Virus record (IMG/VR): IMGVR_UViG_3300046455_000736
Coordinates: 1 to 58,384 of that record
Strand: one strand, 5' to 3'
Length of the DNA: 58,384 nt
From: a virus
Position 1 is the stretch's first letter, and every line of letters begins with the position of its first letter. The position numbers and the translations under genes were made by a program. Shown here one piece after another: positions 40,663-48,372 of this stretch. The notes beneath the pieces were generated by a model, which worked only from the letters and a program-made list of their open reading frames with translations, was not told the origin of the DNA and searched no databases.

Positions 40663-40778
40663 TTATCGAGAAGCGCGGCTGGCGAGTTATGCCGACGAGA
40701 TTAAAGCCGGCGCAACAACCAGGACGGTCGAATAGATGGCAGATCTAATACAAGGGCTCGATGCCCCAGAACATATCC

Positions 40779-40803
40779 GCCCGGCCCAGCGCCGGGCTTT
40801 TCG
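40779..40803 (+). terminator. Terminator 1 of a tandem set
   Basis: GCCCGGC, loop, GCCGGGC, TTTT. It starts a series of similar hairpins at about 108-base spacing. The stretch 40663-41072 has no convincing gene, only these hairpins. Confidence 0.75.
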
Positions 40804-40885
40804 TATCTGTCCTGCCCTGTCATGCCTTCGTCACACCTACCAAGCACACTGCAGTCAGCCAAAGGGATTTGGCCACGTGCATAAA

Positions 40886-40911
40886 GAGCCCGGCCTAGCG
40901 CCGGGCTTTTT
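40886..40911 (+). terminator. Terminator 2 of a tandem set
   Basis: GCCCGGC, loop CTAGC, GCCGGGC, TTTTT. Nearly identical to terminator 1, including the TCGTATCTGT that follows. Confidence 0.75.
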
Positions 40912-40994
40912 CGTATCTGTGACATGCTTTTCACGAAGTGCTCACAGAACGCAGCGCAGATTGAGCAGACAAAAGGATTTGACCCCATACAGAG

Positions 40995-41017
40995 AGCCCG
41001 CAATACGCGGGCTTTTT
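40995..41017 (+). terminator. Terminator 3 of a tandem set
   Basis: AGCCCGC, loop AATAC, GCGGGCT, TTTTT. Confidence 0.75.
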
Positions 41018-41072
41018 GTTGTCAGCCATTGCCACAGCTACGCTCTCCATTCCCTCGAATGGAGTCGAAGCT

Positions 41073-41291
41073 ATGCCCTCCCCCGAATACTCTCTCCCTG
41101 ATGTTCTTGAACGCCTGCATCACAATCAGCTCGCCCTTGAGGCTGCGCTGATGGAGCCGACCTTATTGATTGAGAGCCAAGGCCATGCCCAGACTGGCGA
41201 CAACATTCGCGGCGGCCTTCATACGATCGGCGAGAACACAGGGCACATCAAACAAGGCCTGGTCAGGCTAAAGACTCAAGGGCCGAATTGA
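41073..41291 (+). CDS. Small helical protein, paralogue of the 1839 gene
   Basis: A 72-aa protein sharing NQLALEAA, DNIRGGLHTI and the general length with the protein at 1839-2048. The two copies lie at distant places of the phage (beside attL, and before OL). This one has a GGAG about 12 bases upstream. Function unknown. Confidence 0.6.
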   Translation: MPSPEYSLPDVLERLHHNQLALEAALMEPTLLIESQGHAQTGDNIRGGLHTIGENTGHIKQGLVRLKTQGPN

Positions 41292-41328
41292 TCGCAGCAC
41301 CCTCCTCCAGATATGCGCAACAAAATAG

Positions 41329-41350
41329 AGCCCGCCACGCGGGCTTTTTT
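41329..41350 (+). terminator. Terminator after the 41073 gene
   Basis: AGCCCGC, CAC loop, GCGGGCT, TTTTTT. Confidence 0.8.
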
Positions 41351-41408
41351 GTGCCCGGAGAAAGGTGCTTGCAAGCCCCTGCTACCGAAACAGATAGGTC
41401 AATGTCTC

Positions 41409-41449
41409 TTGCCAAAATATGGCAGGAACAATACTGTATATATATACAG
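41409..41449 (+). promoter_or_regulatory. SOS promoter with ideal LexA box
   Basis: CTGTATATATATACAG (41434-41449) is the exact LexA consensus. TTGCCA (41409-41414) and TACTGT (41432-41437), 17 bases apart, form the promoter, so the box covers the -10 region. It controls the DUF1654 gene at 41469. Confidence 0.9.
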
Positions 41450-41468
41450 CTACAGCAAGGAGCTTTCC

Positions 41469-41720
41469 ATGTCAAAAAACGCGTCACCCGTTTCGCAAGC
41501 CAGAGACTCATATGAATTGGTTGGTCGGCGCATCCAGCGTCTGATAGCTGCGCCAGGCGTTCAGAAGGTCCAGGTCGTCACCGTCGCCCGCAACGACGAT
41601 GAAAGCCCAGAGGCTTGGCGGCAGGTAATCCAGGAAATCGAAGAAACGAGCGGCGTGCGCATTGAGCACCTGGACGGCGGCGCCGTCAGGATCGGATGGC
41701 GACAGTACTACGAAGCGTGA
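41469..41720 (+). CDS. DUF1654 protein under LexA control
   Basis: An 83-aa protein of the DUF1654 family common in Pseudomonas and its phages: YELVGRRIQRLIAAPGVQKV followed by PEAWRQVIQEIEETSGVRIE and a basic end. AAGGAG lies six bases before the start. The perfect LexA box means strong induction by DNA damage. It has its own terminator. The biochemical role is not known to me. Confidence 0.85.
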   Translation: MSKNASPVSQARDSYELVGRRIQRLIAAPGVQKVQVVTVARNDDESPEAWRQVIQEIEETSGVRIEHLDGGAVRIGWRQYYEA

Positions 41721-41724
41721 AAAG

Positions 41725-41748
41725 AGCCCGCCCTGAAGCGGGCTTTTT
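41725..41748 (+). terminator. Terminator of the DUF1654 gene
   Basis: AGCCCGC, loop, GCGGGCT, TTTTT. It overlaps the first OL element by one base. Confidence 0.8.
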
Positions 41749-41809
41749 ATTACCTGCGGATATTTTTATTACCTGCGGTCTTGACGAATAATATTATCGC
41801 TAGTAATGT
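41748..41809 (+). promoter_or_regulatory. OL region and PL promoter
   Basis: Two direct copies of TATTACCTGCGG (41748-41759 and 41767-41778), the same element as in OR, and an inverted half (ATTACTAGCG, complement of about 41798-41807). PL: TTGACG (41781-41786) and TAATGT (41804-41809), spacing 17. It should drive the rightward recombination operon under CI control. 41810-42143 holds no gene but has one conserved-loop hairpin. Confidence 0.75.
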
Positions 41810-42047
41810 TTGTTCCAGGCCAACGCAACACCGGCCCAGCAGCGAAAGCCGCGCAGCTCTTTAGCTCCACCGCTTCACCTTGCCGGATCACCACCGGCCC
41901 AGATTCAAAGGCAGCGATGAACCGGCCTCAACGGTTCAGAGGGTTGGCAACTGACCCGGGCGTGCAGCGTAAAACGCCGAAAGCAGTTATCCAGCGGGAG
42001 AACAAGCCGAAAGGCCCGCGGCTGGAAGAACAATTTTGGATAGGCCA

Positions 42048-42072
42048 GTGACCGACGCCAGTAGCGGGTCAC
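42048..42072 (+). ncRNA. Conserved-loop hairpin, copy 1
   Basis: Stem GTGACC/GGTCAC around the loop GACGCCAGTAGCG, in the leader between PL and the first gene. The same loop is held by a different stem at 43191-43219. Confidence 0.55.
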
Positions 42073-42143
42073 GGCGGAAAGTTTCACTGATGCACCTGGT
42101 GACGGGTGCATTGGGAAAACAACCGACAAGCACGGAGCACCAA

Positions 42144-42899
42144 ATGAGCGAGCAAACACTTCAGCAGCTTCTGGCTGAGCGAGTAACCGCCTTCGCGGAC
42201 AGTGATCAGCCAAAAGAGATCATCGACGAGCATGTGAAGATCATGTTCACCAAGGTGATCGATAACTGCTTTGGTCGTTACGGCGACATGGGTAAACAGG
42301 TTGAGGAGGCGATCAAGGCAGCGTTGCCTGCCAACTTGACCACGGTCTTCGAGCTGACCCGCTACAACGACATGATCGCCAAGGCACTGAAGGAAAAATG
42401 GGAGGCCAGCGGCGTAGAGGCCGACATGGTCCGTCGCGCTCAGGAAGCCATCGACGAAGTTCTCACCAAGGACCAGATGCCCGAAGTGGTCAGCCTGCAA
42501 GACCTTCTCGAAGCCTTCATCGACAACCACAAGGAAAGCGCCGCAGAGGAGCGCTGGGAGCGTCCAGATATTCGCTTTCAAGAGTCCGAATACGGCGGCC
42601 TGCACATCTACTTCGACAAGAAACCAAAAGAAGAATCGACCTATAGCAGCCGCGAACGCAGCGAGTACAACCTGGATAACGCGATCCACATCTCGTTCGA
42701 TAAGCGCGGAAATGACCGGGACGATAAAGGTCGTCAGATCGGCAGCCTCTACGCCGCCCGCATCGACAACGAGAAGATCGGTCAAACCCTGCGCTTCAGA
42801 TCGAAGTTCGAGAAGTTGCTCGCCGCTCTCTACTTCGGTGCCTCCAAGATCTTGGTGGATTGCGAAGAAGACGATTTCAGCTACGGAATTTACGACTGA
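42144..42899 (+). CDS. First gene of the PL operon, unknown (251 aa)
   Basis: Start at 42144 with GGAG seven bases upstream. The N-terminal half is helical (EHVKIMFTKVIDNCFGRYGD...EEAIKAALPANLTTVFELTR), the C-terminal half is an acidic mixed domain (YGGLHIYFDKKPKEESTYSS...). No known domain was recognised. As the first gene of the left operon it could be an early regulator or host-takeover factor. Confidence 0.65.
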   Translation: MSEQTLQQLLAERVTAFADSDQPKEIIDEHVKIMFTKVIDNCFGRYGDMGKQVEEAIKAALPANLTTVFELTRYNDMIAKALKEKWEASGVEADMVRRAQEAIDEVLTKDQMPEVVSLQDLLEAFIDNHKESAAEERWERPDIRFQESEYGGLHIYFDKKPKEESTYSSRERSEYNLDNAIHISFDKRGNDRDDKGRQIGSLYAARIDNEKIGQTLRFRSKFEKLLAALYFGASKILVDCEEDDFSYGIYD

Positions 42900-43032
42900 C
42901 AGCATCACCTCTGTCCATTCGCTGAGTGGGCAGACGGATGCGGACGACACTGCGGCCTATAACCGCCCACCTGCATCGCAACCAACTACCGAGGAATGCT
43001 CGGCAGTTGCCCTTCGTTACGGAGGTTTTGCC

Positions 43033-43041
43033 ATGAAGTAG
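43033..43041 (+). other. Two-codon minigene ATG-AAG-TAG with strong ribosome-binding site
   Basis: GGAGG at 43021-43025, seven bases of spacing, then ATG AAG TAG. It may be the leftover start of a deleted gene, or an active minigene like those of lambda bar. The 430-base stretch 42900-43333 has no longer gene; apart from this it holds a chain of hairpins. Confidence 0.35.
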
Positions 43042-43190
43042 CTGAACGATTCACCCGCGTGGCACAGCAAGCCTGAAGGCTGCGCCCAACACTCATACAG
43101 GCAGCGGACAGTAGGCCGTCGATGCTACCGCGCATCGGCCGGTTTTCCGGTAGGCCACCCCAGCGCACGAAGACAACTTGTTGCTGCAAA

Positions 43191-43219
43191 CCCAGGCCGT
43201 CGCCAGTAGCGGGCCTGGG
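43191..43219 (+). ncRNA. Conserved-loop hairpin, copy 2
   Basis: Perfect 8-bp stem CCCAGGCC/GGCCTGGG around loop GTCGCCAGTAGCG. The loop matches copy 1 at 12 of 13 positions while the stem is different but paired. A third hairpin at 43257-43283 (CACGGC/GCCGTG) has a related loop containing CCGGTAGC. Confidence 0.6.
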
Positions 43220-43333
43220 CACCCTTTCCGCCCGATAAATCCCGCATGCGACTTCCCACGGCGCCCTCCGGTAGCTGGCCGTGCTGCGAGGTCGCAGCCG
43301 AGTTTTGTTGGATCAACCACAGAGGTATTTGCG

Positions 43334-43585
43334 ATGCGCCCAGTTATGACTCGAATCGGCAATTCCCGCTCCGGCTTCAAGAGCGCTGGTAACGCGCTGT
43401 TCCATCACTGGGGTGTAGACACGATTGAAGCTGATACCGGCTTCGGAAACTACACCGTGGCGGTCGTCGAGTACCCAGACGGCCGTGTCGACATTTTTCC
43501 CCCGGCGAACATTTTGTTCCTCGATGTTCAGGACCAGGGTCAGGCGGTAATCGCCACCTTCACCGGCGAAGCGAAAGTCGCATAA
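43334..43585 (+). CDS. Small PL-operon protein (83 aa)
   Basis: AGAGG lies upstream of ATG 43334. A beta-rich small protein: FHHWGVDTIEADTGFGNYTV, VVEYPDGRVDIFPPANILFL. Function unknown; conserved-looking early gene. Confidence 0.6.
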   Translation: MRPVMTRIGNSRSGFKSAGNALFHHWGVDTIEADTGFGNYTVAVVEYPDGRVDIFPPANILFLDVQDQGQAVIATFTGEAKVA

Positions 43586-43606
43586 CCCGCCACCCTGGAG
43601 GCGACC

Positions 43607-43855
43607 ATGGCAACCAGTTATGCAGACGGTGCGCAAGCCCGAGAGTGGGATAGGCAATACGACGCTTGGGGACGCGAGAAGAAAGCGAAACCCAACGAGT
43701 TCCACGACTACGAGGCTGCCGAGCAGATGCGCACTCAGGCGCTGGCTGATCGTGCTGCCCGCGCAATCGAAGAGCGCAAAAGCCTGAAGCGGCGCATTGG
43801 CCTGGCCATGGCGCAAATGGAAGAGGTCTGTTCGCCAAGAGGAGGCGCAGCGTGA
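43607..43855 (+). CDS. Small charged helical protein (82 aa)
   Basis: GGAGG before ATG 43607. YADGAQAREWDRQYDAWGRE and a long helix RTQALADRAARAIEERKSLK. It ends in a GTGA overlap with the next gene, so the small genes 43607-44389 are translated as a coupled series. Confidence 0.6.
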   Translation: MATSYADGAQAREWDRQYDAWGREKKAKPNEFHDYEAAEQMRTQALADRAARAIEERKSLKRRIGLAMAQMEEVCSPRGGAA

Positions 43856-44085
43856 GCATTGAACAACGCGACCACCAGACGGCAGTTACCTGGATCGAAG
43901 GCGAGATCGACAACATGATCCGCGATTTGGGCCAGCCAAACGCCAGCTCGGCGGCGACATCGGCTATCACTTTGGCCTACCTGCTGCGCGTCATCGACGA
44001 CGGCGAGCAGCGTCACTACAGGGCGCGCATCGACCAGATCTACGCCACCTATAACGAATCGATCCGGCAAGGAGCTGCAGCATGA
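43852..44085 (+). CDS. Small helical protein (77 aa)
   Basis: GTG start overlapping the previous stop. QRDHQTAVTWIEGEIDNMIR, then AATSAITLAYLLRVIDDGEQ. Helical; unknown. Confidence 0.6.
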   Translation: MSIEQRDHQTAVTWIEGEIDNMIRDLGQPNASSAATSAITLAYLLRVIDDGEQRHYRARIDQIYATYNESIRQGAAA

Positions 44086-44276
44086 CGACCGCACCAGTTA
44101 AATCACTAATCGACGAGCAGCTCGACGAGATCGAATCGAAGCTGATCCTGCTGGGTTTCGGCCTACCGTTCAACGAGGTGATTGGCAAGTCTCGCGAAGC
44201 TTTGGTCGCCAGCCTACCGCGCCATCTGGCGGCAACCATGAAAGGCGGCCGGATCGCGGTAAGGGTTCGGCCATGA
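44082..44276 (+). CDS. Small protein (64 aa)
   Basis: ATGA overlap with the gene before. IDEQLDEIESKLILLGFGLP and a basic C-terminus. Function unknown. Confidence 0.55.
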   Translation: MTTAPVKSLIDEQLDEIESKLILLGFGLPFNEVIGKSREALVASLPRHLAATMKGGRIAVRVRP

Positions 44277-44389
44277 CTTCCTATCAGCGCGCAAAGCGCT
44301 TTTGGTTCTGGCGCGGCCCAGCCATCGCCCTGCTCTTCTTCACCGCCTAGATGCTGGCAAGCGCCTACTCCGGCCAGCTCACTCAATAA
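44273..44389 (+). pseudogene. Tiny membrane protein with in-frame amber codon
   Basis: ATG 44273 overlaps the previous stop (ATGA). The frame reads MTSYQRAKRFWFWRGPAIAL, LFFTA, then TAG (44348-44350), then MLASAYSGQLTQ and TAA. Without the TAG it would be a 38-residue single-pass membrane protein. Either the tryptophan (or other) codon was lost, or the product is the 25-aa form. See the similar case at 54774. Confidence 0.45.
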
Positions 44390-44431
44390 CCCACACCTTC
44401 AAAGCTGCGCACCGCGCCGCAAGGAACTGTC

Positions 44432-45553
44432 ATGTCCGCAAATACTAAACAAGTACAAGAATCGCTCGAAATGAGCGAAACCGACGACGTACAAAAATCT
44501 GTAGTTCCTGCGGTTGCCGTCACCGACATCGCCGAATATCGGCCGCACGAGGAACAGATAGTTCGTCTGGAGACCACTTACGCGAAGCTGGTCGTTGACT
44601 GCTCGACCAGCGAAGGTTTGGCGAATGCGAAGGAAGTTCGCGTTGATATCCGCGACGTGCGCTATGCCTTGGCGAACACCACCAAAACGGCACTCGTTCC
44701 CTATCAACAGAAAGTCAAAGATGCCCAGGCTCGCGTCAACCAGGTTAAGGAATTCGGCGAGGCCCTGAAGGATCGAGTCTTGGCAATCGAGGCGCCTGTT
44801 GACGAAGCAATCAAGGCCGAAGAAAAACGTGTAGCTGACGCCAAGGCCGAGCGCGAGCGTGTCGAGGCTGAACGTGTCGAAGCCATCCGGACGAAGATTA
44901 CCCGCTTCAGTTCTGTCGCTGCTGCATATGCAAGCCGCAGCGCTGCTGATGTCGCAAGCGTCCTGCAAAACGTCAAGGAGTCGGTGATTCTGCTCGAAGA
45001 ATATGCCGAGTTCGAAGCTGAAGGCACCATCGCTCGCGACAACGCTATTGAACAGCTGGAAACGCTGCACAAGTCTGCCGTTGAGCGAGAAGAGGCTGCC
45101 GCCAAGCTGCTGGCCCAGCAGAAGGAACTCGACGAACTGCGCGAGAAGCAGCGCATCGCCGACGAGAACGCGGAGAAGGAACGCCAACGGATCGCAGCAG
45201 AGGATCGCCAGCGCATTGCAGATCAGCAAGCAGAATTGAACCGGCAGCGCGAGCAGCTGCAACGCGATCAAGGCGCTCAGCGCCTAAAGGACGAGCAGAA
45301 TCAACGCGACCAGGAAGAACTGGCTCGTCTGCGCGCACAAGCTGCCGCACCGGCACCACTAACTGCCGTGACTCCTGCTCTGGTTGCAGGGAAGGTTGAA
45401 ATCGCCCCCATCAGCACACATGCGGTCGCCGCTGAATCGAACGATGTGACCACGACCGCGCCATCGGTTGACGACATTGTCGAGGTGGTAGCCCTGGGCT
45501 TCGACGTGGACCTCGACACTGCTCGCGCTTGGCTTCAAGCCATCCGTTTCTAA
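44432..45553 (+). CDS. Coiled-coil protein, DUF1351-like (373 aa)
   Basis: The N-terminal part (LETTYAKLVVDCSTSEGLAN, then DIRDVRYALANTTKTALVPY) matches the DUF1351-like proteins that precede RecT/exonuclease genes. From about residue 110 to 310 it is a long charged coiled coil (ERERVEAERVEAIRTKITRF; REKQRIADENAEKERQRIAA). An Ala/Pro linker and a small C-terminal helical domain (DLDTARAWLQAIRF) follow. Probably an accessory of the recombination genes next to it. Confidence 0.7.
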   Translation: MSANTKQVQESLEMSETDDVQKSVVPAVAVTDIAEYRPHEEQIVRLETTYAKLVVDCSTSEGLANAKEVRVDIRDVRYALANTTKTALVPYQQKVKDAQARVNQVKEFGEALKDRVLAIEAPVDEAIKAEEKRVADAKAERERVEAERVEAIRTKITRFSSVAAAYASRSAADVASVLQNVKESVILLEEYAEFEAEGTIARDNAIEQLETLHKSAVEREEAAAKLLAQQKELDELREKQRIADENAEKERQRIAAEDRQRIADQQAELNRQREQLQRDQGAQRLKDEQNQRDQEELARLRAQAAAPAPLTAVTPALVAGKVEIAPISTHAVAAESNDVTTTAPSVDDIVEVVALGFDVDLDTARAWLQAIRF

Positions 45554-45606
45554 CCACCCTTTCCATCTAAAGGTCGACTCACTCCTTGTCGGCCACGGAG
45601 AGCGCA

Positions 45607-46596
45607 ATGAACGATTCAGACACCCAAGCACCAACCGGCCTCGCCACGTACCACGATCCATCGCACAACGCGGCAGCGCTCATTCTCGATCCAGGCACCA
45701 TGAAGTCGATGAGCGACCTCGCGCTGATGATGTCGAAGGGCGTGACAACAGTCCCCAAGCATCTGAAGGGCAATCAAGCTGACTGCATGGCGGTAGTGCT
45801 ACAAGCGATGCAGTGGCAGATGAACCCTTTCGCTGTTGCGCAGAAGACATTCATCGTCAACGGCGGCGCATTGAGCTATGAGGCACAGCTCGTCAACGCA
45901 GTGATCACCGCCAAGGCCCCCGTCAAGGGTCGCTTGAACTTCGAGTGGTTCGGTGCCTGGGAAAACGTCATCGGTAAGATGCGCGAAGTCACCAGCAAGA
46001 CCAAGAAGGACGAGGACACTGGCGAGTTCAAAAAATACCGTGTTCCCGGCTGGAGCTTTGACGATGAGAAGGGTCTCGGGATTAAAGTTTGGGCAACCTT
46101 CAAAGGCGAAGACGAGCCACGCGTTCTGGAGCTTCTGCTCACCCAGGTCCGCACGCGAAACTCTACGCTTTGGGCGGAAGATCCCAAGCAGCAGATTGCC
46201 TACCTGGTGACTAAAAAATGGGCGCGGCTCTTCTGCCCTGACGTCATCCTCGGCGTTTATACGCCCGATGAATTCGAAGACTCGTACGGCGGCGAAATCG
46301 ATATCACCCCTGCGAAGCAGGCTTCAAACACCGCCGCGGCTGCCGGTGTGTCGTTCGGCCCGAAATCCCCGTCGCCGGAAATCGACGGAGTATTCGCAGA
46401 CCTTTTGGTCGTCGCGAAGCGACAGGACATCGAAGCCTATGCGACAGCCTGGGCAGGTCTCAAACCTAAGCAGCGCGCAGCGATCGGCCTGGAGTGCCAC
46501 GAAGCGCTAAAAAACATGGCGGCAACCGTTGATGGCGACTTTACCGATATGACTGGTAACAACGACGGCCTGTCTCAGGTCGGGGAAGCGGCGTAG
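45607..46596 (+). CDS. RecT-family single-strand annealing protein
   Basis: A 329-aa protein; start at 45607 with GGAG six bases upstream. LMMSKGVTTVPKHLKGNQAD, CMAVVLQAMQWQMNPFAVAQ and KTFIVNGGALSYEAQLVNAV are RecT hallmarks. It anneals complementary DNA strands after resection by the exonuclease encoded next, the pair forming the phage recombination system. Confidence 0.9.
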   Translation: MNDSDTQAPTGLATYHDPSHNAAALILDPGTMKSMSDLALMMSKGVTTVPKHLKGNQADCMAVVLQAMQWQMNPFAVAQKTFIVNGGALSYEAQLVNAVITAKAPVKGRLNFEWFGAWENVIGKMREVTSKTKKDEDTGEFKKYRVPGWSFDDEKGLGIKVWATFKGEDEPRVLELLLTQVRTRNSTLWAEDPKQQIAYLVTKKWARLFCPDVILGVYTPDEFEDSYGGEIDITPAKQASNTAAAAGVSFGPKSPSPEIDGVFADLLVVAKRQDIEAYATAWAGLKPKQRAAIGLECHEALKNMAATVDGDFTDMTGNNDGLSQVGEAA

Positions 46597-47258
46597 TGAG
46601 AACGGAACTTCAGGGCACTGAAAAGTGGAACGCAGACCGATCTGGCCGAGTGACAGCCAGCCGGTTTAAAGATGTGCTTGCCTGGGGGAAGCCTGACAAA
46701 AATGGGAAGCGCGAGCCTATGGGTGCGCGCACCTCATACATGCGCGAACTGTGCTTCGAGCGACTGGCAAAGAAGTCCAAGCACAACGTCAGCAGTGCTT
46801 CCATGAAGTGGGGCCACACCGAAGAGCAGAAGGCGCAGGACGCCTACGAGATGTTGACCGGCAACATCGTCGTACCGTCCGCGTTCATTGTCCACCCGAA
46901 GTACGACTGGCTCGGCTGCTCTCCAGACGGCCTCATCAACGATGACGGGGGCACCGAGTCGAAGTGTCCCTTCAACGAGGCGATACACGTCAGGACTTGG
47001 CTCGAAGGTATGCCGGAGGAACACATGCCGCAGGTCCAAGGCTGCATGTTCGTTACGGGCCGGAAATGGTGGGACTTTCTGTCGTTCGATTCTCGCCAAG
47101 ATGAAGAGTGCCAGCTCTACATCGAGACGATTCACCGCGACGAAGACTACATCGCCAACCTGCACATAGAGCTGGTCCAGTTCAACCTGGAACTGAATCG
47201 CATGGTTGATGAAGTCGCGGACAAAGCCAGGGCGCAAGCCCATCGTTTAGGAGCGTGA
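46596..47258 (+). CDS. YqaJ/lambda-exonuclease-type nuclease
   Basis: A 220-aa protein with GTG start overlapping the RecT stop. WNADRSGRVTASRFKDVLAW at the N-terminus, LGCSPDGLIND (catalytic Asp) and TESKCP (Glu and Lys) are the motifs of YqaJ nucleases, then MPQVQGCMFVTGRKWWDFLS. It resects DNA ends for RecT. Confidence 0.9.
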   Translation: MRTELQGTEKWNADRSGRVTASRFKDVLAWGKPDKNGKREPMGARTSYMRELCFERLAKKSKHNVSSASMKWGHTEEQKAQDAYEMLTGNIVVPSAFIVHPKYDWLGCSPDGLINDDGGTESKCPFNEAIHVRTWLEGMPEEHMPQVQGCMFVTGRKWWDFLSFDSRQDEECQLYIETIHRDEDYIANLHIELVQFNLELNRMVDEVADKARAQAHRLGA

Positions 47259-47503
47259 TCATGATCAGCAACCACCTCAACCTAGTCGAGCAGCAGCGGC
47301 AAAACGCGGAATCAATTTCCAGTCGGACCGCAGAATTTCTGGCTGCCGGCGGGCAAATCGCCCAACTGAAAAGCCCGCCGCGCAACCCACTGCCGCCTAC
47401 CCGCTCACAGAAAATCGACCCCGGCACGGTCCTCAAGAGAAAGCCCAAGGCGTTGACCCCCGCTGATCGAAAGGCTCTCCGGTTAATGGCGGACTCGCTA
47501 TGA
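47255..47503 (+). CDS. Small PL-operon protein (82 aa)
   Basis: GTG 47255 overlaps the nuclease stop; ATG 47261 is an alternative. SRTAEFLAAGGQIAQLKSPP with a basic Pro-rich middle and an end DRKALRLMADSL. Unknown. Confidence 0.55.
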   Translation: MIMISNHLNLVEQQRQNAESISSRTAEFLAAGGQIAQLKSPPRNPLPPTRSQKIDPGTVLKRKPKALTPADRKALRLMADSL

Positions 47504-47961
47504 GCAAGCGCAAACCGCACAACCTCAAGGCCCGCATCGACCGATCGTGCCGGGCACTGCTCAGCACCAACCACGTCGCAGTGGTGAACATCGATCCCAG
47601 CGGCCACCAGGGCATGATCAATTACAAGTCGCTGAAGAGCATCGCGCCCGGGAAGATTGGCCTGGCCGTGTGCGGTATTCCCCATCGCTGGACGATCTAC
47701 CTCAGCGCTCTCTGTATTGATGCTCGCGGTGACCGCTACAGCAAGTCGATTGAGGTGGCTCCGGACGGCGTCTATCTCTCCGACCACCTCGAAGAGGTAA
47801 TCGAACATTGCTACAAGAAGCTGCGCGACTCGGCCAATCAAAGCCAGATGGTGGCTTCTGGCTGGATTGCCATTCCTGAAGCGATATCGCTCGACGAGGC
47901 TCATGCAGCGCGGGTTTTTGAAGCGGTCGGGGCCTGGAATCAGGTCAAGGTTGCAGCGTGA
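47500..47961 (+). CDS. Unknown PL-operon protein (153 aa)
   Basis: ATGA overlap with the gene before. SCRALLSTNHVAVVNIDPSG, GKIGLAVCGIPHRWTIYLSA and a helical C-terminal DEAHAARVFEAVGAWNQVKV. It is probably a compact alpha/beta protein; no family recognised. Confidence 0.6.
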   Translation: MSKRKPHNLKARIDRSCRALLSTNHVAVVNIDPSGHQGMINYKSLKSIAPGKIGLAVCGIPHRWTIYLSALCIDARGDRYSKSIEVAPDGVYLSDHLEEVIEHCYKKLRDSANQSQMVASGWIAIPEAISLDEAHAARVFEAVGAWNQVKVAA

Positions 47962-48036
47962 GACGCTTCCGCGTTCAGCAACGAAAACGACAAACCTGGC
48001 TGGCATTGCCTGCCAGCGGTGTAGAAGAGGTTGGCC

Positions 48037-48372
48037 ATGGCCAAGAGTGGACAAGAACGATCGGCCAAAGCAGCCGAGAAACGAATCCAGTACGACGAGA
48101 AGGAATTACGGCACCGAGTGAGGCTCGGCATCCGGCAGAAGCTTGATGAGTTGATGTCCTGGAACGACATCACCGAAATCAACGAGGCGGTGCAGAACCT
48201 GATTCTGAACGCTCATGCGCTCGGGCCGACCCTCTCATACCAAGCGATGGAAAGTCCGCGCCACAAAGTGCAGATAAGCGAAAACGTGGCGCGGATGTTT
48301 CGGGAGCAGAGTTTGGCTGAATTGAGGCGCGATCCGGGTGACGACAAAACTTCACCACCAGGGACTGCCTAA
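48037..48372 (+). CDS. Small DNA-binding-like protein (111 aa)
   Basis: AGAGG seven bases before ATG 48037. The basic helical sequence RIQYDEKELRHRVRLGIRQK followed by ITEINEAVQNLILNAHALGP is like ribbon-helix-helix or Arc-type phage proteins. A hairpin (48003-48018) lies in its leader. It overlaps, tail to tail, the minus-strand cargo gene by 21 bases. Confidence 0.6.
   Translation: MAKSGQERSAKAAEKRIQYDEKELRHRVRLGIRQKLDELMSWNDITEINEAVQNLILNAHALGPTLSYQAMESPRHKVQISENVARMFREQSLAELRRDPGDDKTSPPGTA

Larger units (their letters stand above)
40801..41017 (+). ncRNA. Two tandem ~110-nt units, possible small RNAs
   Basis: Unit 1 (40801-40911) and unit 2 (40911-41017) both start TCGTATCTGT, share a segment like AAAGGGATTTGG / AAAAGGATTTGA about 35 bases before the end, and end in AGAGCCCG-type terminator hairpins. 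No open frame passes through sensibly. Tandem units with their own terminators suggest duplicated small RNAs, but no promoter was found. Confidence 0.35.

Noticed and set aside
40736-41101. 121-aa frame across the tandem terminators
   Set aside because: It runs through three strong terminator hairpins, has no ribosome-binding site and shows no protein-like pattern.
41806-42051. 81-aa plus-strand reading frame right after PL
   Set aside because: Its ATG overlaps the -10 element of PL, so the PL transcript would start after the start codon. Composition is low-complexity and it has no ribosome-binding site.
47958-48146. 62-aa frame coupled by GTGA to the 47500 gene
   Set aside because: More than half of it lies under the better supported gene at 48037, and its sequence looks like a shifted shadow. 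Only the 79-base leader is unique to it.
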